Source of the DNA: Streptomyces sp. NBC_00683 | GTDB taxonomy: Bacteria; Actinomycetota; Actinomycetes; Streptomycetales; Streptomycetaceae | NCBI RefSeq assembly: GCF_036226745.1 | Contig: NZ_CP109013.1 | Location: 6,510,001 to 6,574,000 of the forward strand | Direction: 5' to 3' | DNA: 64,000 nt | Part shown: positions 15,636 through 23,970 of the stretch, piece by piece | How positions within the stretch are numbered: position 1 is the stretch's first letter | Layout: every line of letters starts with the position of its first letter | Program-made: the position numbers and the translations under genes | Notes under the pieces: model-generated | What the model was told of the DNA's origin: nothing | The model's input: only the letters and a program-made list of their open reading frames with translations | Databases searched by the model: none

Positions 15636-17216
15636 ATGGCACGCTTCAATACCCGTCTCATCAGGCCCCGCGTCACCTCGCCCGTGAAGTCCACCGGGCG
15701 CACCGCGCGCAACCACCAGGGCGCCGTCGGACACCTCCGGGACAGCCGTTCCGAGCTCTTCCTCCTCGCGGTCGCGAACTTCGTGTCGCAGCAGACCTTC
15801 CACGAGGGCGGCGACGAGCGCGACAGCCGCTTCGCGACGCTGGTGCGGAAGCTCGCCGTCGAGGACCCGCAGTGGACCGCGGGGCTGCTGCACTGGCTGC
15901 GCCGCGAGGGCGGGATGCGTACGGCGTCGATCGTCGGCGCCGCCGAGTACGTGAAGGCCCGGCTCGACGCGGGCGCCGTGGACGGCCCGTCCAACCGGCA
16001 GGTCGTGGACTCGGTGCTGCTGCGTGCGGACGAGCCCGGTGAGCTGCTCGGCTACTGGACCTCGCGGTACGGCCGTGCCGTGCCCAAGCCCGTCAAGCGC
16101 GGCATCGCCGACGCCGTACGCCGGCTCTACAGCGGCAAGGCGCTGCTGAAGTACGACACCGCGTCCAAGGGGTACCGCTTCGGCGACATCCTCAACCTGG
16201 TGCACGCCGCGCCCGACCCGGCCAAGGCCTGGCAGGGCGAGCTGTTCCGGTACGCGCTGGACCGCAGGCACCACCCCGAGGACGCCGTTCCGCCCGTCTC
16301 GAACCGCGTCCTGACCGCCCACCGGGCACTGATGGACCTGCCGGTCGCAGAGCGTCGCGGCGTCGTCACAGGACCCGGTGGGGCGGACCGGCTGGCCGCC
16401 GCCGGCATGACCTGGGAGGCACTCGCGGGCTGGCTGCAGGGTCCGATGGACGCCGCGGTCTGGGAGGCGGTCATTCCCTCCATGGGGGCGATGGCGCTCG
16501 TACGCAACCTGCGGAACTTCGACGAGGCCGGGGTCTCCGACGCGGTCGCGGCCGAGGTGGCGGCGAGGATCTCCGACCCGGCGGCGGTCGAGGCTTCCCG
16601 GCAGTTCCCCTTCCGCTACCTCGCGGCCTACCAGCACGCGCCCTCGCTGCGCTGGGCCTACCCGCTGGAGCAGGCGCTCGGGCACTCGCTGGCGAACATT
16701 CCGGCGCTGCCCGGCCGCACCCTGATCCTCGTGGACCGTTCCGGTTCCATGTGGGCGCCGCTCTCGGACCGCTCGCAGCTGAACCGGGCCGACGCCGCGG
16801 CCGTCTTCGGTACGGCCCTGGCACTGCGGGCCGCGGACGCCGACCTGGTGGAGTTTGGCACGAGCAGTGCGCCGGTGTCCCACCGCCGGGGCGAGTCGGT
16901 CCTGAAGATCCTGGAGCGCTTCCACAGCCTGGGCGGAACCAACACCGTGGAGGCCGTGCGCAGGCACTACAGGAAGCACGAGCGGGTGCTGATCGTCACC
17001 GATGAGCAGGCCTCGTTCACGCACTACGGGGACGTCGCCGAGGGGATCCCGCCGACCGTTCCGGTCTACACCTGGAACCTCGCCGGGTACCGGATCGGGC
17101 ACGGCCCGTCGGGGAGCGATAACCGCCACACCTTCGGGGGTCTTTCCGACGCGGCATTCCGGATGGTGCCCCTGCTGGAAGCGGGCAGGAGCGCCGACTG
17201 GCCGTGGAACGGCTGA
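15636..17216 (+). CDS. rsr: Rsr, bacterial Ro60 orthologue (TROVE + VWA domains)
   Basis: A 526-residue ring-shaped RNA-binding protein. The N-terminal two thirds is the TROVE/HEAT-repeat domain (from NHQGAVGHLRD to about 350). The C-terminal von Willebrand A domain has a complete metal-ion site: DRSGS (D367, S369, S371), T in GGTNT (about 435) and D in VTDEQ (about 455). Ro proteins bind misfolded RNAs in the central hole and Y RNAs on the outer rim; in bacteria they work with 3'-to-5' exonucleases in rRNA maturation and decay under stress. The start is the ATG with GGGGGGAA upstream. Two Y-RNA-like genes lie directly upstream on the same strand. Confidence 0.95.
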   Translation: MARFNTRLIRPRVTSPVKSTGRTARNHQGAVGHLRDSRSELFLLAVANFVSQQTFHEGGDERDSRFATLVRKLAVEDPQWTAGLLHWLRREGGMRTASIVGAAEYVKARLDAGAVDGPSNRQVVDSVLLRADEPGELLGYWTSRYGRAVPKPVKRGIADAVRRLYSGKALLKYDTASKGYRFGDILNLVHAAPDPAKAWQGELFRYALDRRHHPEDAVPPVSNRVLTAHRALMDLPVAERRGVVTGPGGADRLAAAGMTWEALAGWLQGPMDAAVWEAVIPSMGAMALVRNLRNFDEAGVSDAVAAEVAARISDPAAVEASRQFPFRYLAAYQHAPSLRWAYPLEQALGHSLANIPALPGRTLILVDRSGSMWAPLSDRSQLNRADAAAVFGTALALRAADADLVEFGTSSAPVSHRRGESVLKILERFHSLGGTNTVEAVRRHYRKHERVLIVTDEQASFTHYGDVAEGIPPTVPVYTWNLAGYRIGHGPSGSDNRHTFGGLSDAAFRMVPLLEAGRSADWPWNG

Positions 17217-17294
17217 TTACGAATCCGGCACTACTGCGGCCCCGGGAGTGGTCGGGCATGGCGTCGGGCGCTCCCAAGGCGCATACTCAACGTA

Positions 17295-17525
17295 ATGAAA
17301 CAGTCAGCCGGATCCCGGCGTCACCTGCCTTCCAGTCCCTTCAACCGCCCGGCCCAGGCGGCCCCACCGGTCGAATGCTTCGATGTGGGCGACAGGGTGT
17401 CGCACGACCAGTTCGGACTCGGCCGAGTCCTTGCTGTCGAGGGCGACAACGACGCAGTGCTCATCGACTTCTCGGGGCGACAGGGGAGGATCCTGAGCCC
17501 GTACTCCAAGCTGACCAAGCTCTGA
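17295..17525 (+). CDS. Small protein with a UvrD/CarD-like SH3 (Tudor-like) domain
   Basis: A 76-residue protein. Residues 27-60 (ECFDVGDRVSHDQFGLGRVL ... AVLIDF) resemble the small Tudor-like beta barrel at the C-terminus of UvrD/PcrA helicases and in CarD-type RNA polymerase-binding proteins. The N-terminus is basic and disordered-looking. It lies 78 bases after rsr on the same strand and is followed by a terminator, so co-transcription with rsr is possible. Function is unknown; binding RNA polymerase or nucleic acid is a guess from the fold. Confidence 0.7.
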   Translation: MKQSAGSRRHLPSSPFNRPAQAAPPVECFDVGDRVSHDQFGLGRVLAVEGDNDAVLIDFSGRQGRILSPYSKLTKL

Positions 17526-17570
17526 GAGGGAGGACGAGCACCTACAGCGTCCGACCGGAGACTCTCCGGA

Positions 17571-17609
17571 TCCGGGGCACCTGAGGAGAAATCCGTCGGG
17601 TGCCCCGGA
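17571..17609 (+). terminator. Terminator hairpin after the rsr region
   Basis: TCCGGGGCACC (17571-17581) and GGTGCCCCGGA (17599-17609) are perfectly complementary around a 17-base loop. It lies between the small SH3-like gene and the convergent terD gene, so it could serve both strands. Confidence 0.75.
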
Positions 17610-17641
17610 AGCCGTTCCAGGGGTGTGCGGGCTGCTGCGGC

Positions 17642-18874
17642 CTACAGCGCCTTCGCGGCGGGCTTCACCATGCCGCGAACGGTCCGCGACTTCACGAACT
17701 CGCCCATGCCGGTCATCTCCCACTCGCCGGTGAACTGCTTGATCAGCTTCGCCATCATGACGCCGGTCTGCGGCTCCGCGCCCGTCAGGTCGAAGCGCAC
17801 CAGTTCCTCGCCGGTCGCCGCGTCGATCAGCCGGCAGTAGGCCTTGGCGACCTCGGTGAACTTCTGGCCGGTGAACGAGTTGACCGTGAAGACCAGACCG
17901 GTCGCGTCGGCGGGGATCCGGCCGAGGTCCACGACGATCACCTCGTCGTCACCCGCGCCCTCACCCGTGAGGTTGTCGCCGGAGTGCTGGATGGCGCCGT
18001 TGAGGATGGAGAGCTTGCCGAAGTAGCAGCTGTCCAGGTGATTGCGGTTGGGACCGAAGGCGATCACCGAGGCGTCGAGGTCGATGTCCTTGCCGCGGAA
18101 CGCGGGCTCCCAGCCGAGGCCCATCTTGACCTGGGACAGCAGCGGCCTGCCGCCCTTGACCAGGGAAACCGTCTGGTTCTTCTGGAGGCTGACCCGGCCC
18201 TTGTCGAGGTTGATCTTGCCGGAGGCGGCGGGGGCGGGCGGGGCGGCCGGCGGCGCAGGCGGGGCGGGCGGAGCGATCCGCGGGTCCACGGGGGCCTGCG
18301 CCGGGGGAGCGGGCGGAGCAGGCTGGACGTTCACCGGTGCGGCCGGCGCGACCGGGGCGGCGGGCGCTGCCGGCTCCTCGACCGACACGCCGAAGTCCGT
18401 GGCGATGCCCGCCAGGCCGTTCGCATAGCCCTGGCCCACGGCGCGGGCCTTCCAGGCGCCGTTGCGCAGGTAGATCTCGATGACCACCAGCGCCGTCTCC
18501 GCGCCCAGCTGGGGCGGGGTGAAGGTGGCGAGCGCGCTGCCGTCGTCCGCGTTGCGCACGGTCGCGGTGGGCTCGACCCCCTGGAAGGTCTGGCCCGCGG
18601 CGTCGGGGCTCGCGGTGACGACGATCTTCTCGATGCCCGGAGGGACCGCGGAGGTGTCCACCACGATCGCGTCGGGCGCGGAGCCGCCGCCCGAGCGGTA
18701 CGTCACGCCCGGGCCGGAGGGCTGGTTGTAGAAGATGAAGTCGTCGTCGGAGCGCACCTTGCCGTCGGCGGTGAGCAGCAGGCCCGAGACGTCGAGCCGC
18801 ACCGGGGCGGCGACGTCCACCGCCACGCGGGCGGCGGAGAGAGGGATGTTCGAGCCGGGGGTCATTGCGGTCAT
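17642..18874 (-). CDS. Two-domain TerD-family protein with proline-rich linker
   Basis: A 410-residue protein with an N-terminal TerD domain (MTPGSNIPL, then GLLLTADGKVRSDDDFIFYNQP with acidic calcium-site residues, about 1-165), an Ala/Pro-rich linker (about 168-225) and a second TerD domain (KINLDKGRVSLQKNQTVSLVKGG ... DLDASVIAF, about 226-410). TerD proteins bind calcium and form membrane-associated stress complexes linked to tellurite and other stress. The second domain shows the canonical DLDASVI motif; the first has a shorter version. A start at the next ATG (18865) is equally possible. No other ter genes are in the window. Confidence 0.9.
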   Translation of the reverse strand: MTAMTPGSNIPLSAARVAVDVAAPVRLDVSGLLLTADGKVRSDDDFIFYNQPSGPGVTYRSGGGSAPDAIVVDTSAVPPGIEKIVVTASPDAAGQTFQGVEPTATVRNADDGSALATFTPPQLGAETALVVIEIYLRNGAWKARAVGQGYANGLAGIATDFGVSVEEPAAPAAPVAPAAPVNVQPAPPAPPAQAPVDPRIAPPAPPAPPAAPPAPAASGKINLDKGRVSLQKNQTVSLVKGGRPLLSQVKMGLGWEPAFRGKDIDLDASVIAFGPNRNHLDSCYFGKLSILNGAIQHSGDNLTGEGAGDDEVIVVDLGRIPADATGLVFTVNSFTGQKFTEVAKAYCRLIDAATGEELVRFDLTGAEPQTGVMMAKLIKQFTGEWEMTGMGEFVKSRTVRGMVKPAAKAL

Positions 18875-18938
18875 GCACGGGCTAACGAATGACCCGGCTT
18901 TGCCGTTCCCTTACCTTCGGGGACTTGCTCCGTACGGC

Positions 18939-19181
18939 TCAGCGCCCGCCCACGGACCGGTTCCGGGGGTGGTTGCGGGCCGCGCGTTCGTTGCCGTGCT
19001 TGTACGCGCCCGTCCAGCGCGCCATGACCAGCTGGGCGTCGCCGGACGTCACCTCGGCGAGGAACTTCTCCGCACGGCCGCCGCGCAGGGTGCCCGCAGG
19101 GCGGCCGTGATGGGTGATCGTGACGCTCGCGTCGGCGTGCTGCTCGTACAGGAATCCGGAAGGTCTCGGCATGCGCCCCAT
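18939..19181 (-). CDS. Small conserved hypothetical
   Basis: An 80-residue basic protein without signal or membrane segment (FLYEQHADASVTITHHGRPAG ... AEKFLAEVTSGDAQLVMARWTG). A start at the fourth residue (19172) is possible. I recall similar small proteins in other streptomycetes without known function. It lies 67 bases from the 3' end of the uronate dehydrogenase gene on the same strand and may be read from the same transcript. Confidence 0.65.
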   Translation of the reverse strand: MGRMPRPSGFLYEQHADASVTITHHGRPAGTLRGGRAEKFLAEVTSGDAQLVMARWTGAYKHGNERAARNHPRNRSVGGR

Positions 19182-19248
19182 GGTGCCCGCGCCCCGAGTG
19201 CGCCGTCGCGCGATTTTCCGGGGCCCGGCCGACGGAGCCGTGCCGGGA

Positions 19249-20058
19249 CTAGTACGGCCACATCGGCGGGTCCGTGACGAAGTGGCCGCCGATGTGGGCG
19301 TGGTCCGGGTTCTCCGGGTCCAGCTCCCCGTGTTCGGCGACGAGCTTGTCCGCGTACTGCTCGGAGTCGTCCTGCGGCTCGTACCCGAGGGACTTGGCCG
19401 TCGTCAGGTCCCACCACAGGCGGGTGTTGTCGGAGGAGCCGTAGATCACCGTGTGGCGCACGTCCTCGGCGGTGAGCGCGGCGTGGAAGAGCCGCGCGCC
19501 GTCGCCGGGGCTCATCCAGACCGACAGCATCCGGACCGATGTCGGCTCCATGAAGCAGGAGCCGATGCGCACCGAGACGGTCTCGACGCCGTACTTGTCC
19601 CAGTAGAGCTGCGCGAGGTCCTCGCCGAAGGACTTCGACAGACCGTAGAAGGTGTCGGGGCGGCGTGCGGTGCCGATCGGGATCAGCGGGTCGCCGGGCA
19701 GGGGGCGCGGGGTGTAGCCGATGGCGTGGTTGGAGGAGGCGAACACGATGCGCCCGACGCCCTCCTCGCGTGCGGCCTCGTAGAGGTTGTAGGTGCCCTC
19801 GATGTTGGAGCGCAGAATCTTGTCGAAGGACGCTTCCAGGGAGATGCCCGCGAGATGGATGATCGCGTCGACGCCCCGTACGGCTTCCCGCAGGGCCTCC
19901 TTGCCGCCGAGGTCGGCGGTGATCGCGTCCGGTTCGCCCTCGATGGGGATGACGTCGAAGAGGCGCAGTTCATAGCCGTATGCGGGCAGCAGTCCCCGCA
20001 TGAGGGTGCCGAGGCCGCCGGCGGCGCCGGTGAGCAGGACGGTGCGGGGAGCGGGCAT
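19249..20058 (-). CDS. udh: Uronate dehydrogenase-type NAD-dependent SDR
   Basis: Oxidises D-galacturonate or D-glucuronate to the aldarate lactone. The 269-residue extended SDR has the NAD motif TGAAGGLG (10-17), IIHLAG, SSNHAIG (conserved serine and asparagine) and the catalytic YGLSK. The sections ARRPDTFYGLSK, VRIGSCF and VIYGSSDNTRLWWD closely follow the bacterial uronate dehydrogenase pattern. Start: ATG with GAGGAG eight bases upstream. It is divergent from kdgD, which acts later in the same oxidative pathway, and this supports the assignment over a generic epimerase. Confidence 0.85.
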   Translation of the reverse strand: MPAPRTVLLTGAAGGLGTLMRGLLPAYGYELRLFDVIPIEGEPDAITADLGGKEALREAVRGVDAIIHLAGISLEASFDKILRSNIEGTYNLYEAAREEGVGRIVFASSNHAIGYTPRPLPGDPLIPIGTARRPDTFYGLSKSFGEDLAQLYWDKYGVETVSVRIGSCFMEPTSVRMLSVWMSPGDGARLFHAALTAEDVRHTVIYGSSDNTRLWWDLTTAKSLGYEPQDDSEQYADKLVAEHGELDPENPDHAHIGGHFVTDPPMWPY

Positions 20059-20384
20059 ACGGAAATCTCCTCGGTGCGGGCACAGGACGGGGGCGCGGCG
20101 TACGCGGACGTGCCGTGCGGTGTGTACGGACAGCAAGGTACGCGCGGCACGCAGGCATGACACATCAGCGCGATGCGTCAAATCCATGGACGACATTCAC
20201 ATGCATGGACAAGCTAAGAAGTCCTGGCGGATCACGTCAAGTGTGGCCCGGAGTGAGCTGCTCCGTGTCCAGGTTGGGCGTTCTCGTCTTGACCTGCGCC
20301 GCGCGGCTGCCTTAGCGTGGCGCCGTTCAGAAATATGGACACCGATCAGAATTGTGCACGCCTGAATCTGCTCAGGGAGCGCCC
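20059..20384. promoter_or_regulatory. Divergent udh-kdgD control region
   Basis: 326 bases without a gene. The heptamer CATGGAC occurs at about 20191 and 20204, with a related TATGGAC at 20334-20340. GTTCAGAA at 20325-20332 is identical to the left half of the dyad upstream of the aldehyde dehydrogenase (47230), although the right half (ATATGGAC) is weaker. AATTGTGCAC at 20350-20359 lies just before the kdgD ribosome binding site (AGGGAG). These are candidate sites for the GntR or IclR regulators of the locus; none is proven. Confidence 0.45.
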
Positions 20385-21350
20385 GTGACCTCAGCCCCCC
20401 TTGCCGCCCGACTCACCGATGTCGCCGGGCCGCTCTTCTTCCCCGTCACCGCCTACGGGCCGGACGGCACCGTGGACCTCGACGCCTTCCGTGCGCATGT
20501 GCGCGCCGGCATCGACGCCGGCGCCGCAGCGGTCTTCGCCTGCTGCGGCACCGGCGAGTTCCACGCGCTGACGCCGGAGGAGTTCCGGATCGTCGTCGCC
20601 GCGGCCGTCGAGGAGACCGCCGGACAGGTACCCGTCGTCGCGGGCGCCGGCTACGGCACCGCGCTCGCGATCCAGTACGCGAAGCTCGCCGAGGACGCGG
20701 GAGCGGACGGACTCCTCGCCATGCCCCCGTACCTCGTCGTCGCCGGCCAGGAAGGCCTACTGGGCCACTACACCGCGCTCGCCGCGGCCACCGGCCTGGA
20801 GACGATCGTCTACCAGCGCGACAACGCGGTCTTCACCCCGGAGACCGTCCTCGCCCTCGCGCAGACCCCCGGGATCATCGGCCTCAAGGACGGCTTCGGC
20901 GACCTCGACCTGATGCAGCGCATCGTCAGCGCCGTACGCACCGGCCTGCCCGGCCAGGACTTCCTGTACTTCAACGGCCTGCCCACCGCCGAACTCACCG
21001 GGCTCGCCTACCGCGGCATCGGCGTCACCCTCTACTCCTCCGCGGTGTTCGCCTTCGCACCCGACATCGCCCTCGCCTTCTACCGGGCCATGGAATCCGG
21101 CGACGACGACCTGGTGAACGCGCTGCTCGACCACTTCTACCGGCCGCTCGTCGAACTGCGCGCCAAGGGGCGCGGTTACGCGGTGTCCTTGGTGAAGGCG
21201 GGCGTCCGGCTCGAGGGCCTGGAGGTCGGAGAGGTGCGCACCCCGCTCACCGAGCCGCCCGCCGAGCACGTCGAGGAACTGACCGTGATCATCGCGAACG
21301 GCCGTGCCCTGCTGGAGAAGCACGGGGCCGGGCAGGAGGGGCGCGGGTGA
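20385..21350 (+). CDS. kdgD: 5-dehydro-4-deoxyglucarate dehydratase (KdgD)
   Basis: A DapA-superfamily enzyme that dehydrates and decarboxylates 5-keto-4-deoxyglucarate to 2-oxoglutarate semialdehyde. The 321-residue protein has FACCGTGEFHALT (about 45), YQRDNAVF in place of the DapA YDIPGRTG motif (about 145) and the Schiff-base lysine in IGLKDGFGDLDLM (K168), all typical of KdgD. The start is the GTG at 20385 after AGGGAG. It is divergent from udh and overlaps the next gene by four bases. The substrate could come from galactarate through a dehydratase that is not in this window. Confidence 0.9.
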   Translation: MTSAPLAARLTDVAGPLFFPVTAYGPDGTVDLDAFRAHVRAGIDAGAAAVFACCGTGEFHALTPEEFRIVVAAAVEETAGQVPVVAGAGYGTALAIQYAKLAEDAGADGLLAMPPYLVVAGQEGLLGHYTALAAATGLETIVYQRDNAVFTPETVLALAQTPGIIGLKDGFGDLDLMQRIVSAVRTGLPGQDFLYFNGLPTAELTGLAYRGIGVTLYSSAVFAFAPDIALAFYRAMESGDDDLVNALLDHFYRPLVELRAKGRGYAVSLVKAGVRLEGLEVGEVRTPLTEPPAEHVEELTVIIANGRALLEKHGAGQEGRG

Positions 21351-22534
21351 AGACCTCCGCCTTCCTCTACCCCTGGGACGTCGTCGGGGACCCGGACGCG
21401 GCCACACGCGTCCGGGACCTCGGTGTCCAGCAGGTGACGCTCGCCTCCGCATACCACTCGACCCGGGCCCTGACCTCGCGTCACCCCGGACGCCGGATCG
21501 TCACGGCCGAGCACGCCGCCGTGCTCTACCCGCCGGACCCGGCGCGCTGGGCGGGGCGCGAGCTGCGGCCCTACGGACAGACCTGGGTGGCGGGCGAGGA
21601 CCCGTACGCCGAGGCGGCCGAGGCCCTGGCCGACGCCGGTCTCCAGGTGCACTCCTGGGTCGTCCTCGCGCACAACTCCCGCCTGGGCGCCGAGCATCCG
21701 GACACCTCCGTGGTCAACGCCTACGGCGACCGCTACCCCTGGGCACCGTGCATCGCGCAGCCCGCCGTCCACACCTACCTGGTGGACCTGGCGGCGGAGG
21801 CGGCGGTACGCCCCGGGGCGCACGGCACCGAACTGGAGTCCTGCGGCTGGTACGGCTTCGCCCATCTGCACGCACACGACAAGGTCGCGGGTGTGGGCCT
21901 CGGGGACGCGGCGCAGTACCTGATGTCGCTCTGCTTCTGCGCCGCGTGCCGTGCCGGTTACGGCGGGCAGGGGCTGGACGCCGACGAACTGGGTGCGGCG
22001 GTACGGCGGGCCCTGGAGCCGGTCTGGGCAGGATCCGGCTCAGGCTCCAGGGAGACCGGCTGGTCCGGCGTCGAGAAGCTGCTGGGGGCCGGCCTCGCCG
22101 ATGCCACCCTGCGGTGGCGCGGCCAGGTGGCCCGGACGCTCCAGGAGTCGGCCGTCGCCGCGGTGCGGCAGGCCGCGGAGGGCCGGGACTTCCAGGTCCT
22201 GCTGCACGCCGACCCCGCCCCGTACCGCACGGGCGCCAACGTCGGAGTCGACGCCGCGCACATCCTGTCCACCGCGGACGGCGTGGTGCTGCCCTGCACC
22301 GGCGACGACGCGGCGCGCGAAGCGGTGCTCGGCCCGTTCGCCGGGCTGTCCGGAGTGCGGGCCGCCAACTTCGGTGTGGTCACCGGCATGGGCGGCAGCC
22401 CCGGAACGCTGGAGCGGGACGCGGCGCACGCACTCTCGCTCGGCGCCACCGAACTGCGCCTGTACCACGCCGGACTGGCCTCCGGGCCGGATCTCGAGAC
22501 CGTCGCCGACGCACTCTCACGCATCGGTCGATGA
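21347..22534 (+). CDS. Uncharacterised protein coupled to kdgD, possible TIM-barrel hydrolase
   Basis: A 395-residue cytoplasmic-looking protein (no signal peptide). It begins with KTSAFLYPWDVVGD and shows strand-helix units with QVHSWVVLAHNS, ESCGWYGF and a CFCAACRAGYG cysteine motif (about 197). TVLLHADPAPYRTGANVG-like strands follow and then GVVTGMGGSPGTL. The pattern resembles glycoside-hydrolase-like TIM barrels of unknown function. Translation is coupled to kdgD (GTGA overlap), so it probably acts in uronate or aldarate use, for instance on an oligouronide or lactone. That is inference; I cannot name the family. Confidence 0.75.
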   Translation: MKTSAFLYPWDVVGDPDAATRVRDLGVQQVTLASAYHSTRALTSRHPGRRIVTAEHAAVLYPPDPARWAGRELRPYGQTWVAGEDPYAEAAEALADAGLQVHSWVVLAHNSRLGAEHPDTSVVNAYGDRYPWAPCIAQPAVHTYLVDLAAEAAVRPGAHGTELESCGWYGFAHLHAHDKVAGVGLGDAAQYLMSLCFCAACRAGYGGQGLDADELGAAVRRALEPVWAGSGSGSRETGWSGVEKLLGAGLADATLRWRGQVARTLQESAVAAVRQAAEGRDFQVLLHADPAPYRTGANVGVDAAHILSTADGVVLPCTGDDAAREAVLGPFAGLSGVRAANFGVVTGMGGSPGTLERDAAHALSLGATELRLYHAGLASGPDLETVADALSRIGR

Positions 22535-23734
22535 AGGAAGCGGACCGGTGGGGGCGCCCGTCAGCCGCCCCCACCGGCCCGTGCCCAGCCATGCCGCCGT
22601 ACCCAGTCCGGCCACCGCGGTCAGCGGCAGCAGCACGGTGACGTCCACCACCGCGACCAGCCCCGCCCCGAGCGCCAGGGCCACCGCGTTCGGCACCGTC
22701 ATCAGCGAGTTGGCCGCCGCGGCCGTGCGGCCGAGCACCGCGTCCGGGGTCTCCCGCTGCACGGCCGTCATCGCGGCGATCAGCACACACGGCAGACCGA
22801 GACCGATGGCCGCGCTCGCCACCAGGGCCACCGGCTCGCAGGGCAGTGCCCGCGCCCCCACCGCCACCGCGAACACGGCGGTCCCCGCCGCCGCGAAGAC
22901 CCGCTCCGGCATGCGCCGGAGCAGCGGCCCGGCCAGCAGCCCCGCCGCCACCGAACCGGCGCCCTGGACCGCGTACAGCACCCCTGCGTAGGCGGGGGAG
23001 CGGCCGAGCACATCATCGACGACGGCGTACACCGCAGCGCCGTTGAGTCCGGCCACCAGCATCGTCAGCGCCCCGGCGTACACCAGTGGCCGCAGCGCCT
23101 GCGAGCCGCGCAGCAGCCGTATGCCCGCCGCCGTGCCACCCCGCCGTGACACCCGCCCCGCCCTGTCGGGCTCCCGTACCCGCAACTGCGCGAACACCAG
23201 CGCGGCCAGGGCGAACGTCAGCGCGTCCAGGAGCGCCACCGGCCCGCCGCCGTACCGCGCGAACAGGCCCGCGCCCGCCAGCGGCGCGAGCAGTTTCATG
23301 CCCTCGTTCGCCATGGTCCGCAGCCCGTTGAAGTCCCCCAGCAGCCGCGCGTCCACCGCCCGGGCGACCAGCGCCGCCTCGGCCGCGTCCAGCAGGACGC
23401 CACTCACCCCGTAGACGAACAGAACGGCGAAGAGCACCCAGACCCGGCCGGCCGAATCGACCACGAGCAGCGAGGTCATGAGCCCCGCCATGGCCAGATT
23501 CACCCAGATCAACAGCTGTCTGCGGGGCAGCAGATCGGCGAGCGCGCCGAGTGCGGGGCCGGCGAGCACCGGGGCCCACATCGCGAACACGGTCAGGGCC
23601 GCCAGGCTGTCCGAACCGGTGAGCGACTTGACCCAGATCCCGGCGGTGAGCCACATCGCGGACGTACCGAATCCGGAGACGAGCACCCCTGCCAGAACGA
23701 GCAGGGCCGTCCGATCGCATACCACTCTGCCCAC
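22517..23734 (-). CDS. Major facilitator superfamily transporter
   Basis: About 405 residues with 12 hydrophobic helices. MWAPVLAGPALGALADLLPRRQL (loop 2-3) and VLLDAAEAALVARAVD resemble MFS exporters of the MFS_3/enterobactin-exporter type. The start is uncertain: the GTG at 23734 places helix 1 normally, while an ATG at 23800 adds 22 residues. The 3' end overlaps the convergent gene at 21347 by 18 bases. The substrate is unknown and a link to pectin use is not evident. Confidence 0.82.
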   Translation of the reverse strand: MGRVVCDRTALLVLAGVLVSGFGTSAMWLTAGIWVKSLTGSDSLAALTVFAMWAPVLAGPALGALADLLPRRQLLIWVNLAMAGLMTSLLVVDSAGRVWVLFAVLFVYGVSGVLLDAAEAALVARAVDARLLGDFNGLRTMANEGMKLLAPLAGAGLFARYGGGPVALLDALTFALAALVFAQLRVREPDRAGRVSRRGGTAAGIRLLRGSQALRPLVYAGALTMLVAGLNGAAVYAVVDDVLGRSPAYAGVLYAVQGAGSVAAGLLAGPLLRRMPERVFAAAGTAVFAVAVGARALPCEPVALVASAAIGLGLPCVLIAAMTAVQRETPDAVLGRTAAAANSLMTVPNAVALALGAGLVAVVDVTVLLPLTAVAGLGTAAWLGTGRWGRLTGAPTGPLPSSTDA

Positions 23735-23926
23735 GGCACCGCCCGCCCTCGCACCACCGTGACCTGCGCACTCGCCCCCTGGCCACGCCAACGGGGCCAT
23801 GCTGGCGACTAAGGACGCCTCCGGACATCGGGCAGAAGCCCTAGAGATGCGTCGAAACATCTTCTGTCAGAAGCGTTGACGAAACATTCGCGACCGCTCT
23901 AACTTCATCGCGTCGTACTTCGTACG

Positions 23927-23936
23927 TCATATATGA
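23927..23936 (+). promoter_or_regulatory. Perfect 10-bp palindrome upstream of the GntR operon
   Basis: TCATATATGA is fully self-complementary and lies 34 bases before the start of the FCD-GntR gene, in an otherwise GC-rich region. It may be the autoregulatory operator and also overlap the -10 region. The assignment rests on position and symmetry only. Confidence 0.45.
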
Positions 23937-23970
23937 GACGCGATACGCGAGATGCGAGAGCCCTTCACCC

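Noticed and set aside
18160..18460. Pro/Ala-rich linker of the TerD protein as a frameshift scar
   Set aside because: The frame stays open across the linker and both TerD domains are complete, so it is a natural two-domain protein.
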